A DNA stretch of 64,000 bases from Amycolatopsis japonica (GCF_000732925.1 NZ_CP008953.1:2294001-2358000); one strand, 5' to 3'; shown: positions 22,445 to 32,553, counted from the stretch's first letter. Program-made: numbers and translations. The notes: generated by a model from the sequence alone, not told the origin.

Positions 22445-24250
22445 AGCTTCTGCGCCGCTTCGCCGACCGCCACGACGTCGGCGGCGATCGTGTCGAGCAC
22501 CAGGCGCTGTTCCTCGTCGGCGTCCCGTGGCACAGGGATCTCCGCGGCTTCATCGGTGCCGAGCGTGCGCGCGGCCTCGTCCACGGCGTCCGCCGCTTCG
22601 GTCGATCCGGGCCGCAGCAAGAGCGACGACGCCGTGACGGACAGGCCACGCAAGGCTTCGGCGGCCTTCTCCAGCGCGTCCCGTTGACCGGGCGCGGGTT
22701 CCTTGGTGCCCGGCTCCGCCGCGAGCAGACCGTGATGGGCGATGGTGGCGGCGCGGAACTCGCGGCCGAGCGTCCGCGGATCGACGTCTTCGCCGCGTAG
22801 TTTCCGCGCCACCGAACCGAGTAGCTCCCGGGTGGCGCCGACGGCGTTCTCGAACCGTTCCGCCGGACCGGGTTTCGGCACCCCGGGGATCGCGGCGAAG
22901 CCGAACAGCAACGCGATGACGCCGGCGAGGATCATCAGAAGCAGGTACTCGACGAGGACGTAGCGCGGGTCGAGATGTCTGGTGGTCGCGTTCATGCCGA
23001 CCGACATCAGGACCATGCAGCCGTTGAACACCGCCGGCCGCGTCTGCATGAACGAGAACCCGCCGAGGAGCGCGACGAGCCCGATCGGCAGCAGGAATCC
23101 TTGCGGCAGAAGCCAAAGAACGAGACTCAGGACGACGGCGCCGCCGAGTGAACCGCCGATCCGCTGCCAGGCCTTGCCGAGGCTGTCCCGCCATTCCGGT
23201 TGCAGGATGGCGAAGGTGCCGAGCAGGAACGACACGGTGAGCGGGTCGCCTGGCCGGAAACTCGCGACCACCAAGGCCAAACCGACGCCGAGCCCGCAGC
23301 GGAGCGCGTGCCGGAACTGCGCCGACTGCCAGGAGAAAGCGCCGCCCAACTCGATCCTGCGCAGTTCCTTGCGGAGTCCCTTCGGAACGTCCACACGCGA
23401 CTCGTCACGTTCGGTCGTCGCGGTCCGGATGGTTTCGAGCGCCTCCCAAAGCGCGGTGACGAGCCTCGCCGTGGCGCCGGGCAGACCGCCGGGTTCGTTA
23501 CGCCGCACCGGTTCGACGTCGTTCGGCGCAGCGGGGCTTCGGACGGCTTCGGCCAGCCTGGCGGCTTCTTCCGTGGCGGCGTCGAGTGTTTCGCCGATTT
23601 CCTTGCTGTCCAGACGTTTCCGGCGGATCTCCAGCAACCCCGTGGCCGCGCGATACCGGAACAGGCCGCCGAGGACCCCCGCCGGTCCAGCGCCGGGGCC
23701 GATCCGCGAGCCAAAGCCTCGCCGCCCGCACCTGGGTTTCGGAAGTACCCGTCGAGAGCGCGTCGGCCAGCGCGTCACGGGTCGGCTTGGCGGGATCCTT
23801 CGCGCCCATCAGCACCCGCAACAGGATCACGACCCCCACCGCGATCGCGGGCGCGCCCAGGATCTGCCCGGCCGACGCCGTGCCCGTCAACTGAAAGCCG
23901 TACCCGAACAGCGACGCCATCCCGAGCCCCAGCCCGACCGTCACGAACCGCGGCCCGAGCACGGGCACCAGACCGGCGACGACCACGATCGCCACCAGCA
24001 GCCCGATCGCCGCCCACTGCGACACCGCGCCCAGCAACCGCGGCACCCCGACCGCGAGGATCAGCGCGGGCGCGAACCACGCCAGCAGCCGCAGATCCGC
24101 CCAGAGCGGCCCGCCGACCGCCGCGATGAGACAGAAGAGCGCGGTGAGGGCGGCCAGGACGGCCGCGTTGCCCAGTCCCAAGAGGAACCCGAGCCCGCTG
24201 ACGCCACCGAGGACGACCAGCAGGACGACGAGGAGTCCGGGCCCTTTCAT
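22441..24250 (-). pseudogene. FUSC-family transporter broken by a +1 frameshift in a G5 run
   Basis: Two frames together encode one protein of about 600 aa. The first (from ATG 24250) has six hydrophobic segments (GLLVVLLVVLGGVSGLGFLL and so on) and ends its sensible part at LWLADRPRRWTGG. The second continues as GVLGGLFRYRAATGLLEIRR and includes the second membrane domain (LVVASFRPGDPLTVSFLL, FMQTRPAVFNGCMVLM) typical of fusaric-acid-resistance (FUSC_2) proteins. The switch falls on five consecutive C (plus strand) at 23676-23680; with four, the frame is continuous. It is either a real inactivating insertion, a phase-variable tract or a sequencing error. If intact, it would be an inner-membrane exporter of aromatic or toxic compounds. 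Confidence 0.8.
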
Positions 24251-24360
24251 CGGGCCACGCAGATCGGCATACCGTCAACCTAGAGGCGGTGGCGGGGACG
24301 GCAACTCGGGGCCTTGCGTGGTGGGTTGGCGTTGGTCGCGCTCGTGAGTGCAATTCGTGC

Positions 24361-24421
24361 CTTAAGGCTATCTAGTGCTTAAGGCGCCTTCGTGCCCTTA
24401 AGGTGCTTCGCTGCTTTAAGA
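24361..24421. repeat. Four phased CTTAAGG-type repeats upstream of the HNH protein gene
   Basis: CTTAAGG occurs at 24361, 24378 and 24397, and the variant CTTTAAGA at 24414; the starts are 17, 19 and 17 bases apart. Each is part of a wider unit of the form GTGCcTTAAGG. The array ends about 90 bases before the GTG start of the DUF222/HNH gene, so it may be an operator or promoter region. The rest of 24251-24510 shows no gene. Confidence 0.55.
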
Positions 24422-24510
24422 CTCCCTTCGCTGTTGCCATTTTTCGGCAATTCTTCACGTTGGTCTGTTCGGGCTAGCGCAAGTGTTCGGTTCGGCGTAG
24501 CTTTGAGGTC

Positions 24511-25767
24511 GTGGCCAGCAACGATGCACCTCCAGAGACGCCCATCGAGTGGTGGCGCGTCGATACCGCGACGCTGCATGCCCGCAAACAAGAACTCGAA
24601 GTCCTGAAGCGCCGGATGGATGCGGAGCAGAATGCGATCCTCGCGGAAATCAATTCCCGCGGGGTGCGGGGATGTTCGGGTCATTCGACGTTGGCGGCGT
24701 TGATTTTCGAGGACTTCCTCGTGACCGACAAGGAAGCCAACGCCCGCGCCGACCGCGTGCTGGCCCTGCATCCCGGCCCTGCCCTCGGCGGAGACCCCGA
24801 ACCACCCCTGGCCCCGTTGACCGCCCAGGCCGCCGCTGAGGGGGCGATCGGGGGCAGTCAGATCGACGCCATCATCCGGACCCTGGCCCGTATCCCTTCT
24901 TCGGTTCCCGACGAAGACGTGCGAGCGGGAGAGAAAATCCTCGTCGAGCTGGCTCGTCGGGCGGGCCCTCGGCAGATCGCCCGTGCCGGACGTCGCCTGC
25001 TGGACGAACTCGACCCCGACGGAAAAGAGCCCCGCAACGAGGATCCGAAAGACATCCGCCCGGAGCTGCGGTTCGTCAAACACCGCGACGGCTCACTCGG
25101 CCTCAAGGCCCGGCTTGATCTGGAAACCTATGCTCGGTTGAAGTCCGACCTGGATCCGATGGCCAAACCTCACAAAGCCATCGACGGCATCCGGGACTCC
25201 CGCACGCAGGACGAACGCTACGGGGATGCCTTCACCGACTACGTGCGGTTGAAAACCACCAGCCGCAACCTTCCCGGCCAAGCCGGCGAGGCGACCCACA
25301 TTTTGGTCACCATGTCGTACGAGGACCTGATCAACGACCTCGGCGAAGCCCACCTGGATCTGGTCGGGTCGATCAGTGCGACCGACGCCCGAATCCTCGC
25401 CTGCGACGCCCGTGTGCGGCCCGGCGTTCTCGGTACCGCAGGTGAACCACTGGACATCGGCCGCTCCAAACGCACCGTGTCATTGGCGCAGAAGTACGCG
25501 TTGACCCTCCGCGACGGAGGCTGCGCCTTCCCTGGCTGCGACATGCCGGTGCCCCGGTGCACCGCCCACCACATCGTTTTCTGGCGACACCACGGCGAAA
25601 CGAAGATCGACAACCTCGTGCTGCTGTGTACCCGGCATCACCGGCTGATCCACCGCAGCGAATGGAAAGTCCAGATCGCCCAGGACGGCCGACCCGAATT
25701 CACCCCGCCCGCTTACCTCGACTCGACCGGAACGCCAAGGAGGAACACCATGCACCTCAGAGCATAG
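24511..25767 (+). CDS. DUF222 / HNH endonuclease-domain protein
   Basis: This 418-aa protein has an N-terminal DUF222 region (residues about 30-290) and a C-terminal HNH nuclease fold: CAFPGCDMP (zinc Cys pair), CTAHHIVFW (catalytic His pair) and LVLLCTRHHRLIHR (second zinc pair and metal His). This is the 13E12-type repeat family abundant in mycobacteria and other actinomycetes. The function is uncertain; many copies are thought to be selfish or defence-related. It starts with GTG. Codon use is less GC3-biased than the neighbouring genes, which fits mobile ancestry. Confidence 0.9.
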   Translation: MASNDAPPETPIEWWRVDTATLHARKQELEVLKRRMDAEQNAILAEINSRGVRGCSGHSTLAALIFEDFLVTDKEANARADRVLALHPGPALGGDPEPPLAPLTAQAAAEGAIGGSQIDAIIRTLARIPSSVPDEDVRAGEKILVELARRAGPRQIARAGRRLLDELDPDGKEPRNEDPKDIRPELRFVKHRDGSLGLKARLDLETYARLKSDLDPMAKPHKAIDGIRDSRTQDERYGDAFTDYVRLKTTSRNLPGQAGEATHILVTMSYEDLINDLGEAHLDLVGSISATDARILACDARVRPGVLGTAGEPLDIGRSKRTVSLAQKYALTLRDGGCAFPGCDMPVPRCTAHHIVFWRHHGETKIDNLVLLCTRHHRLIHRSEWKVQIAQDGRPEFTPPAYLDSTGTPRRNTMHLRA

Positions 25768-25803
25768 GCCGAAACCTGTATAACGACCTACACGCTCCCG
25801 CTT

Positions 25804-26208
25804 TCAGAAGCGGCGGATCTGTCGCGCCATGTTCCAGGCGGCACGTGCGACAGCAACAAAATCAGTGACAACGAGGGCGGGGTTCGTCGAGCCGTTGGAC
25901 AGCAATCCACCCGCGGGCGTCGTCTCCAGCTCGCCCGCGACCAGTGCAAGCGACCGTGTTCCGATCCGGACGTGCACTTCGGCCAGGAAGCGCTCTTCGA
26001 GGAAACGGATACGTGCTCGACCGAACCGGCAGGCAACTCGGGAAAGGATCGCCAACGATAGATCCCGTTTCCCCGGCCGTCGTCCAGCCAAGCCTGAAGC
26101 CAATACGGCTGCAGGCAAGGGACTTCGGGATCGGCGAAGTGCGGCCCATGGCCGCATTATCGCCGAAACTGTCGGTCCCTCACGGCACACTGCCGCCGTG
26201 ACCATCAC
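25804..26208 (-). CDS. Hypothetical protein, doubtful; possible gene remnant
   Basis: This open frame of up to 134 codons occupies the 430-base stretch between the HNH gene and the decayed immunity gene. Its C-terminal half reads like real protein (FLAEVHVRIGTRSLALVAGE, then NPALVVTDFVAVARAAWNM) with moderate third-position GC bias. The N-terminal third is Arg/Pro-rich and could be noise. No clear ribosome-binding site is visible, and the start at 26208 would overlap the divergent Imm21 remnant. I do not recognise the family. The neighbourhood is full of decay, so a truncated gene is as likely as a working one. Confidence 0.3.
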   Translation of the reverse strand: MMVTAAVCREGPTVSAIMRPWAALRRSRSPLPAAVLASGLAGRRPGKRDLSLAILSRVACRFGRARIRFLEERFLAEVHVRIGTRSLALVAGELETTPAGGLLSNGSTNPALVVTDFVAVARAAWNMARQIRRF

Positions 26209-26571
26209 GCGGACTCATTCCTGGGTCGAATCCCTTGGCGGCCCGCTCATCGTCGTACCCGTTTCCGTCTGGCGCACTGGAAGGGAAGCCTTGAAGGAGT
26301 GAGGACGACTACGACCGCGCCTGTGCGGTGAACGCGCTCGCGGGCACGCTCTCCATCGGCGGGGCGACGGGCCTGGTCCTCGACGACGAACCAGCCGCCA
26401 CCTGTTACCTCCCGGAGCACCGCGCGTTCCTTCGCTGGCTCGCCGCCGACTCCGACGACGAGTTGCGCACCGAGGCCGAGCGGATCCTCGCCGATCCCGT
26501 CACGCTGTGGGAGTTTCGCGATCAGGGCCGTCCACGCCCGAGGCGTCGGCCTGGTGCAGATGACCGGGTGA
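26198..26571 (+). pseudogene. Imm21-like immunity protein gene, decayed
   Basis: Three pieces of an Imm21-type protein can be read in changing frames. GTG 26198 starts THSWVESLGGPLIVVPVSVW and then runs into a stop at 26300-26302. A second piece in another frame has DYDRACAVNALAGTLSIGGA and CYLPEHRAFLRWLAADSDDE, up to WEF at about 26518. A last piece in a third frame reads RAVHARGVGLVQMTG before a stop at 26569-26571. The middle of the C-terminal part, normally tens of residues, is missing. Imm21 proteins neutralise toxins of polymorphic toxin systems; no toxin gene is seen here. I recognised the family from memory of its conserved motifs. Confidence 0.65.
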
Positions 26572-26604
26572 CAACCCGGTTGCCCCCGCGCGCTACCCTT
26601 GAAT

Positions 26605-26848
26605 CAACTGGCACCGATCCGGCCATCACCGGGGAGCCTCCGGAAGAACAGGGCCCATGTCCTCAGCGGCTGAGCCCTCAGTAGAACCGGACGGGTACGG
26701 CCCGTCACAGCCGTCGAATGAGCGGCCCAGCCGGAACACCAACCGGCCGGGCAAGCGGGGTGGTACCGCGGAACGCGCCGGAAACGGCCGTCTCGTCCCC
26801 GTGTGGGTGAAAGCCCGTACGAGAGACGAACCGCGAGGAGCACCGAAG
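26605..26848 (+). promoter_or_regulatory. Ile-tRNA T-box riboswitch (translational type) of ileS
   Basis: The leader has an ultrashort stem I with CCGG arms (26619-26622 and 26629-26632), the isoleucine specifier ATC at 26625-26627 in its loop, and the universal T-box TGGTACCGCGG at 26761-26771, whose first four bases pair with the tRNA 3' end. A downstream stem (GTCTCGT near 26790 with ACGAGAGAC at 26819-26827) and the sequestered ribosome-binding site GAGGAG at 26835-26840 fit the actinobacterial class that controls translation rather than transcription. Uncharged tRNA-Ile should free the ribosome-binding site and raise IleS. A possible -10, TACCCT, lies at 26594-26599. Confidence 0.9.
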
Positions 26849-29800
26849 ATGTATCCCAAGGCACAGCTGGACGGCGAGACCGGCGTCCCGTCCCAGCCTT
26901 CGTTCCCCGAGTCGGAAAAGCGCGTCCTCGCGTACTGGGAAGCCGATCGGACCTTCCAGGCGTCGATCGACGCCCGCGACCCCGGCGTCAACGGTTCGAA
27001 CGAGTACGTCTTCTACGACGGTCCGCCGTTCGCCAACGGTCTCCCGCACTACGGTCACCTGCTCACCGGGTACGTGAAGGACCTGGTGCCGCGTTACCAG
27101 ACCATGAAGGGCAAGCGCGTCGAGCGCCGCTTCGGATGGGACACCCACGGCCTGCCCGCCGAACTCGAGGCCATGCGCCAGCTCGGGATCACCGAGAAGT
27201 CCGAGATCGACGCGATGGGCATCGACGTCTTCAACGAGGCGTGCCGCGAGTCCGTGCTGCGCTACACCGGCGAATGGCAGGACTACGTCACCCGCCAGGC
27301 CCGCTGGGTCGACTTCGACAACGACTACAAGACGCTCGACCTGTCCTACATGGAGTCGGTCATCTGGGCGTTCAAACAGCTGTGGGACAAGGGCCTGGTC
27401 TACGAGGGCTACCGCGTCCTGCCCTACTGCTGGCGCGACGAGACCCCGCTGTCCAACCACGAGCTGCGGATGGACGACGACGTCTACGCCAGCCGCCAGG
27501 ACCCGGCCGTCACGGTCGGTTTCCGCTTGGAGGGCAACGACAACGAGCTCGACGGCACCTACCTGCTGATCTGGACCACGACACCGTGGACGCTGCCGTC
27601 CAACCTCGCGACCGCGGTCCACCCGGACGTGCGTTACGTCGTGGTGGAAAGCGAAGGCAAGCGGTTCCTGCTCGCCGAAGCGCGCGTCGCCTCGTACGCC
27701 CGCGAGCTCGGCGAAGAGCCGACCGTCGTCGGGCACTACACCGGCACCGAGCTGCTCGGAACCCGTTACGCCCCACCGTTCCCGTACTTCGCCGGGCACG
27801 AGAACGCGCACCGCGTGCTCTCCGCGGACTACGTCACCACCGAGGACGGCACCGGTGTCGTCCACATCGCGCCCGCCTACGGTGAAGAGGACAAGGTCGT
27901 CACCGACGCTGCCGGCATCGTCCCGGTCACCCCGGTGGACGCGCAGGGCAAGTTCGACGCGACCGTCTCGGACTACGCGGGCCAGCAGGTCTTCGACGCC
28001 AACCCGAACATCATCAAGGACCTCAAGAACGGCACCGGTTCCGCCGCCCGTCAGGGCGCGGTGCTGCTGCGCCACGAGACCTACGAGCACCCGTATCCGC
28101 ACTGCTGGCGCTGCCGGAACCCGCTGATCTACCGCGCCGTCTCGTCGTGGTTCGTCGCGGTGACCGAGTTCAAGGACCGGATGGTCGAGCTGAACCAGCA
28201 GATCACCTGGTACCCGGAGAACGTCAAGGACGGCCAGTTCGGCAAGTGGCTGGAGAACGCCCGCGACTGGTCGGTCTCCCGCAACCGGTACTTCGGCACG
28301 CCGATCCCGGTGTGGCAGTCGGACGACCCGGCGTACCCGCGCACGGACGTCTACGGCTCCCTCGACGAACTCGAGCGCGACTTCGGTGTGCGCCTGGAAA
28401 ACCTGCACCGGCCGTTCATCGACGAGCTGACCCGGCCCAACCCGGACGACCCGACCGGGAAGTCCACCATGCGCCGGATCGAGGACGTGTTCGACGTCTG
28501 GTTCGACTCGGGTTCGATGCCGTACGCGCAGGTGCACTACCCGTTCGAGAACACCGAGTGGTTCGAGCACCACTACCCGGGTGACTTCATCGTCGAGTAC
28601 ATCGGGCAGACGCGCGGCTGGTTCTACCTGCTGCACGTGCTGGCGACCGCGTTGTTCGACCGGCCGGCGTTCCGCACCTGCATCTCGCACGGGATCGTGC
28701 TCGGCTCGGACGGCCAGAAGATGTCCAAGTCGCTGCGCAACTACCCGGACGTCAACGAGGTCTTCGACCGCGACGGCTCCGACGCGATGCGCTGGTACCT
28801 GATGGCGAGCCCGATCCTGCGCGGCGGGAACCTGGTCGTCACCGACAAGGGCATCCGCGACGCCGTCCGCCAGGCCGTGCTGCCGTTGTGGAACTCGTAC
28901 TACTTCCTCGCGCTCTACGCGAACGCCGAGGGCGTGGAAGGCAAGTGGCGCACGGATTCGAAGCACATCCTCGACCGGTATGTGCTGGCGAAGACGCACG
29001 AACTGGTGACCGACGTCGAGCACGCGCTCGACACCTACGACGTCGCCGGTGCCTGCTCGACCGTCCGCGACTTCCTCGAGGTGCTGACGAACTGGTACGT
29101 GCGCCGGTCGCGCGACCGGTTCTGGGCGGGCGAGCAGGACGCGATCGACACCCTGCACACCGTGCTGGAAGTGACGTCGCGGGTGGTGGCGCCGCTGCTG
29201 CCGCTGACCACGGAGGTCGTCTGGCGCGGGCTGACCGGCGGCCGTTCGGTGCATCTGGCCGACTGGCCGAACGCGCTCGACCTGCCCGCCGACGCGGCGC
29301 TGGTGACGGCGATGGACCGGGTGCGCCAGGTGGCGTCTTCGGCGCTGTCGCTGCGGAAGTCGAACAAGCTGCGCGTGCGGCTGCCGCTGGCCAAGCTGGT
29401 CGTCGCCGCGCACGAGGCGGACTCGCTGCGCGACTTCACCGACATCCTGCGCGACGAGGTCAACGTCAAATCCGTCGAGCTGACCACGGACGTCGCCGCG
29501 CACGGCGGTTTCGAGGTCGCGGTGAACGCCCGTGCCGCCGGACCGCGGCTGGGCAAGGACGTCCAGACGGTGATCAAGGCCGTCAAGGCCGGTGAGTGGA
29601 CGACGTCCGAGAGCGGCGCCGTCGTGGCGGCCGGGATCGAGCTCGTCGAAGGCGAGTACGACCGGCGTCTGGTCGCCAAGGGCGGCGGCGCGGCCGCGGA
29701 ACTGCCGGGCGGGGCCGGACTGGTGCTGCTCGACACCGAGGTGACCGACGAGCTGGCGGCCGAGGGCCTGGCCCGCGACCTGGTGCGGGTCGTGCAGCAG

Positions 29801-30010
29801 GCCCGCCGTGACGCCGGGCTCGACGTCGCCGACCGCATCGCGCTGACGGTGGACGCGCCGGAGGACGTGGTCACGGCCGCGAAGACGCACGAGGAGTTCA
29901 TCGCTTCGGAGACGCTGGCGACTTCGGTGGCGTACGGCGCCGTCGCCGACGGCTCGGCCGGGACGGTCGGTGAGGGCACGAAGGTGACCGTGGCGGTCAC
30001 CAAGGCCTGA
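26849..30010 (+). CDS. ileS: Isoleucyl-tRNA synthetase
   Basis: This 1053-aa class I synthetase charges tRNA-Ile and edits valine. The HIGH motif is HYGH at residues 67-70 and KMSKS spans residues 624-628. The CP1 editing domain includes [16 protein letters not shown] and [17 protein letters not shown]. The C-terminal region holds the anticodon-binding domain and an extension of about 200 residues without the zinc finger found in some bacterial enzymes, as in the type 2 (eukaryote-like) IleRS of actinobacteria. The ATG at 26849 follows GAGGAG by 8 bases; longer in-frame starts fall inside the T-box and are rejected. Confidence 0.97.
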   Translation: MYPKAQLDGETGVPSQPSFPESEKRVLAYWEADRTFQASIDARDPGVNGSNEYVFYDGPPFANGLPHYGHLLTGYVKDLVPRYQTMKGKRVERRFGWDTHGLPAELEAMRQLGITEKSEIDAMGIDVFNEACRESVLRYTGEWQDYVTRQARWVDFDNDYKTLDLSYMESVIWAFKQLWDKGLVYEGYRVLPYCWRDETPLSNHELRMDDDVYASRQDPAVTVGFRLEGNDNELDGTYLLIWTTTPWTLPSNLATAVHPDVRYVVVESEGKRFLLAEARVASYARELGEEPTVVGHYTGTELLGTRYAPPFPYFAGHENAHRVLSADYVTTEDGTGVVHIAPAYGEEDKVVTDAAGIVPVTPVDAQGKFDATVSDYAGQQVFDANPNIIKDLKNGTGSAARQGAVLLRHETYEHPYPHCWRCRNPLIYRAVSSWFVAVTEFKDRMVELNQQITWYPENVKDGQFGKWLENARDWSVSRNRYFGTPIPVWQSDDPAYPRTDVYGSLDELERDFGVRLENLHRPFIDELTRPNPDDPTGKSTMRRIEDVFDVWFDSGSMPYAQVHYPFENTEWFEHHYPGDFIVEYIGQTRGWFYLLHVLATALFDRPAFRTCISHGIVLGSDGQKMSKSLRNYPDVNEVFDRDGSDAMRWYLMASPILRGGNLVVTDKGIRDAVRQAVLPLWNSYYFLALYANAEGVEGKWRTDSKHILDRYVLAKTHELVTDVEHALDTYDVAGACSTVRDFLEVLTNWYVRRSRDRFWAGEQDAIDTLHTVLEVTSRVVAPLLPLTTEVVWRGLTGGRSVHLADWPNALDLPADAALVTAMDRVRQVASSALSLRKSNKLRVRLPLAKLVVAAHEADSLRDFTDILRDEVNVKSVELTTDVAAHGGFEVAVNARAAGPRLGKDVQTVIKAVKAGEWTTSESGAVVAAGIELVEGEYDRRLVAKGGGAAAELPGGAGLVLLDTEVTDELAAEGLARDLVRVVQQARRDAGLDVADRIALTVDAPEDVVTAAKTHEEFIASETLATSVAYGAVADGSAGTVGEGTKVTVAVTKA

Positions 30011-30024
30011 CCCTCGCGAACGCT

Positions 30025-30071
30025 ATGAAAGGTCCTTTCCTTGCAAAATTTGCGAGGAAAGGACCTTTCAT
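30025..30071. repeat. 47-bp palindrome (ATGAAAGG family), copy 2
   Basis: It begins ATGAAAGGTCCTTTCCTTGC and is a perfect match to the core of the element at 9100-9150 except for one base in the right arm (GCGAGG for GCAAGG). It starts 14 bases after the ileS stop and probably helps to end that transcript. The two copies lie 21 kb apart in unrelated contexts. Confidence 0.88.
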
Positions 30072-30224
30072 TGCATTCCGGGGCGGGGTCTCGATCACCG
30101 GGATCACGAAACGGATTCGGAACCGTCGCTTTCTCGCCGTCGCCCCGCCTTGCGCGGGGGAAATCGGCAGGCTGGCGCCCGGGGGCGCGCGAGGGTGCGC
30201 GCCGTATGGGGGGAGAGCGAATCC

Positions 30225-31826
30225 ATGAGTCCTGCCCGGAAAAGAGGGATCCTGATCGGCGCCGCGCTGGCGGTGGTCGCCATCGTGGTGGCCGCGGTGG
30301 TGCTGCTGGTCAGGGAGGATCGGGCGCCGGCGGCCTCCGGCGGTGGCCAGGGTGACTCCACCGAGAGCGCGCAGGAGAGCCCGGCGCAGGTCGCCGGCCG
30401 GTTCCTGCGGTTGTTCGACATGGGCGACCTGAACACCGCCCCGGTCGACGACCCGGCGGCGGCCACGACGGCCCTGTCCGGGACGCGCGCGGCGCTCAAC
30501 GGGGCGTCGGTGAGGACGTCGCTCGGCGAGGTCCCGACGACGCCGGGCAACGCGACCACGACGTCGGCCACGTTCCACGTCGCGTGGACGTTCGCGGGCA
30601 CCAGCGTCTGGAAGTACGAGGGCAAGCTCGAACTGGTGCGCAACGCCGGGAAATGGGTCGTCCGCTGGGCGATGTCGGTGATCCACCCGAAACTCGAAGC
30701 CGGGCAGAGGCTTTCCGTCGCCCCCGTTTCGGCCAAGCCGGTCGTGGCCGACCGCGACGGCAAGGCGCTTGTCGGCGGTGACGCGACGGGGGTCGCGCCG
30801 ATCCTGCAGGGAGCGTTGTCCAAGGTCGCCTCCGGGGAGAGCAGCGGCGCCGGAGCGACCGTCACCGTGTCGCGCGTCGACGTCTCCGGCAAACCGGTCG
30901 AGACGCTCTTCGGGCAGGCCGCCGAGACCGACAAGCCGCTGGTTTCGACCTTGAGCGTGGCGTCCCAGAACGCCGCTCAGAAGGCCGTCGACGGCTTCGG
31001 GGGACCGGCGATCATCGTCGCGATGAAGACCTCGGGCGAACTCCTGGCGGTCGCGCAGAACGGCGCCGCCGGGAACCAGCCGAAGGCGCTCAACGGCCTG
31101 TACTCGCCGGGTTCGGCCTTCAAGATCGCCACGGCGACCGCGGCGCTGCAGCAGGGTGGCGTCTCCGCCGACTCCCAGGTGGCGTGCCCGGGCAGTGAGC
31201 AGATCGGGACCCGCACGCTCAAGAACGACAACGGGTTCGACCTGGGGACCGTCTCGCTGAAGACGGCGTTCGCCGCGTCGTGCAACACGACCTTCGGACG
31301 GCTCGCCGGGCAGTTGCCCGCGGACGGCCTCGCGAAGGCGGCGACGCAGCTCGGCCTCAACGCCGACTTCGAAATCCCGGGCCTGTCGACGGAGGCCGGG
31401 AAGGTGGAGCCGTCGGGCAGCGGTGACGAGCAGGTCGAGGCCGGGATCGGCCAGGGCAGGGTGCAGGTCAGCCCGCTGGGCGCGGCGCTCATGGCCGCGA
31501 CGGTCGCGACGGGGAAACCGGTCGTGCCGAAGCTGTGGCAGGGGCTGGAGACCAAGGTCAACGCCGGTTACCAGGCTCCGCCTGCCGGGGTGCTGAACCA
31601 GGTCCGCGCGATGATGCGCGAGGTCTGCACGACGGGGACCGCGAAAGCGTTGAAGGGCAGCGGAGCCGTCTTCGGCAAGACCGGTACGGCGCAGTTCGGC
31701 TCGGGCGCCGACGCCAACGGCTGGTTCGTCGGCTATCGCGGTGACGTCGCCTTCGCCGTCATGCTCGAAGGGTCCAACGACTCCAAGCCCGCGGTCCAGC
31801 TGGCGGCGAAGTTCCTGGCGGGCTGA
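30225..31826 (+). CDS. Class B penicillin-binding protein with NTF2-like domain
   Basis: This 533-aa membrane-anchored transpeptidase has one N-terminal membrane segment (GILIGAALAVVAIVVAAVVL), then an NTF2-like MecA_N domain (residues about 50-160, with SATFHVAWTFAGTSVWKYEG) and a transpeptidase domain. The active-site motifs are S297-x-x-K300 in SPGSAFK, S352-C-N354 and K485-T-G487 in GKTGTAQ. It cross-links peptidoglycan outside the membrane. The MecA_N domain is shared with staphylococcal PBP2a and with related actinomycete PBPs. The ATG at 30225 follows a GGGGGGAGAG tract. It is transcribed alone, after ileS. Confidence 0.92.
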   Translation: MSPARKRGILIGAALAVVAIVVAAVVLLVREDRAPAASGGGQGDSTESAQESPAQVAGRFLRLFDMGDLNTAPVDDPAAATTALSGTRAALNGASVRTSLGEVPTTPGNATTTSATFHVAWTFAGTSVWKYEGKLELVRNAGKWVVRWAMSVIHPKLEAGQRLSVAPVSAKPVVADRDGKALVGGDATGVAPILQGALSKVASGESSGAGATVTVSRVDVSGKPVETLFGQAAETDKPLVSTLSVASQNAAQKAVDGFGGPAIIVAMKTSGELLAVAQNGAAGNQPKALNGLYSPGSAFKIATATAALQQGGVSADSQVACPGSEQIGTRTLKNDNGFDLGTVSLKTAFAASCNTTFGRLAGQLPADGLAKAATQLGLNADFEIPGLSTEAGKVEPSGSGDEQVEAGIGQGRVQVSPLGAALMAATVATGKPVVPKLWQGLETKVNAGYQAPPAGVLNQVRAMMREVCTTGTAKALKGSGAVFGKTGTAQFGSGADANGWFVGYRGDVAFAVMLEGSNDSKPAVQLAAKFLAG

Positions 31827-31869
31827 CGCTTCGGCCGCCGCCGAACCGTGCGTCTTCTACGGTGAAGGC

Positions 31870-32553
31870 ATGGAAACGATCGCACTGGCCGAGGTCGCGG
31901 CCGTGCTCGCCGATCCGAGCCGCGCGTCGATGTGTCTCGCGCTGCTCGACGGGCGCGCCTGGACGGTGACCGAGCTGGCGGGTGCGGCCGAGGTGACCGC
32001 GTCGACGGCGAGCGAGCACGTGACGAAGCTGACCGATGCCGGTTTCGTCGTGCGGGTCAAGCAGGGGAGACACAGTTACGTCCGGATAGCCGACCCCCGG
32101 GTGGCCGAGCTGATCGAGCATTTGGCCCAGCACGCCGAACACCGGCCGGTGAAGGGACTGCGGTCTTCCGTGCGGGTGAAGCGGCTCGAATTCGCCAGGA
32201 CCTGCTACGACCACCTCGCCGGGACGGTCGGTGTCGCGCTGCGGGACGGGATGCTCACCACCGGGCTGATCGACGACGCCGGCGGTTTGACGCTGACCGG
32301 GCGCGGGCGCGAGGTGCTCGACACGCTGGGGGTGGAGATCGACGGCGGCCGCCGCCCGATGCTGCGCGACTGTCTGGATTGGACAGTGCGCCGTGATCAT
32401 TTGGCGGGCCGGGTCGCCGCGGCGTTACTGTCTCACGGAGTGAGCGCCGGCTGGTTGTCCCGTGAGGGCAACCGCGCGGTGAAAGTCCTTCCCGCGGCGG
32501 AAGAACCGTTCGCGGAACTCGGTGTCGACCTGGTGGCCCTGCGCAGTCCGTAG
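31870..32553 (+). CDS. ArsR-family transcriptional regulator
   Basis: This 227-aa DNA-binding protein has a winged helix at residues about 1-80 (AEVAAVLADPSRASMCLALL, WTVTELAGAAEVTASTASEH, LTDAGFVVRVKQGRHSYVRI) and an additional C-terminal domain of about 120 residues. No Cys pair typical of metal sensors is visible in the recognition helix, so the signal is unknown. The ATG at 31870 follows GGTGAAGG closely. It lies between the PBP and the antiporter genes on the same strand. Confidence 0.87.
   Translation: METIALAEVAAVLADPSRASMCLALLDGRAWTVTELAGAAEVTASTASEHVTKLTDAGFVVRVKQGRHSYVRIADPRVAELIEHLAQHAEHRPVKGLRSSVRVKRLEFARTCYDHLAGTVGVALRDGMLTTGLIDDAGGLTLTGRGREVLDTLGVEIDGGRRPMLRDCLDWTVRRDHLAGRVAAALLSHGVSAGWLSREGNRAVKVLPAAEEPFAELGVDLVALRSP

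Noticed and set aside
26705..29890. 1061-codon antisense ORF opposite ileS
   Set aside because: Same GC-driven shadow effect; ileS on the plus strand has all class I synthetase motifs.
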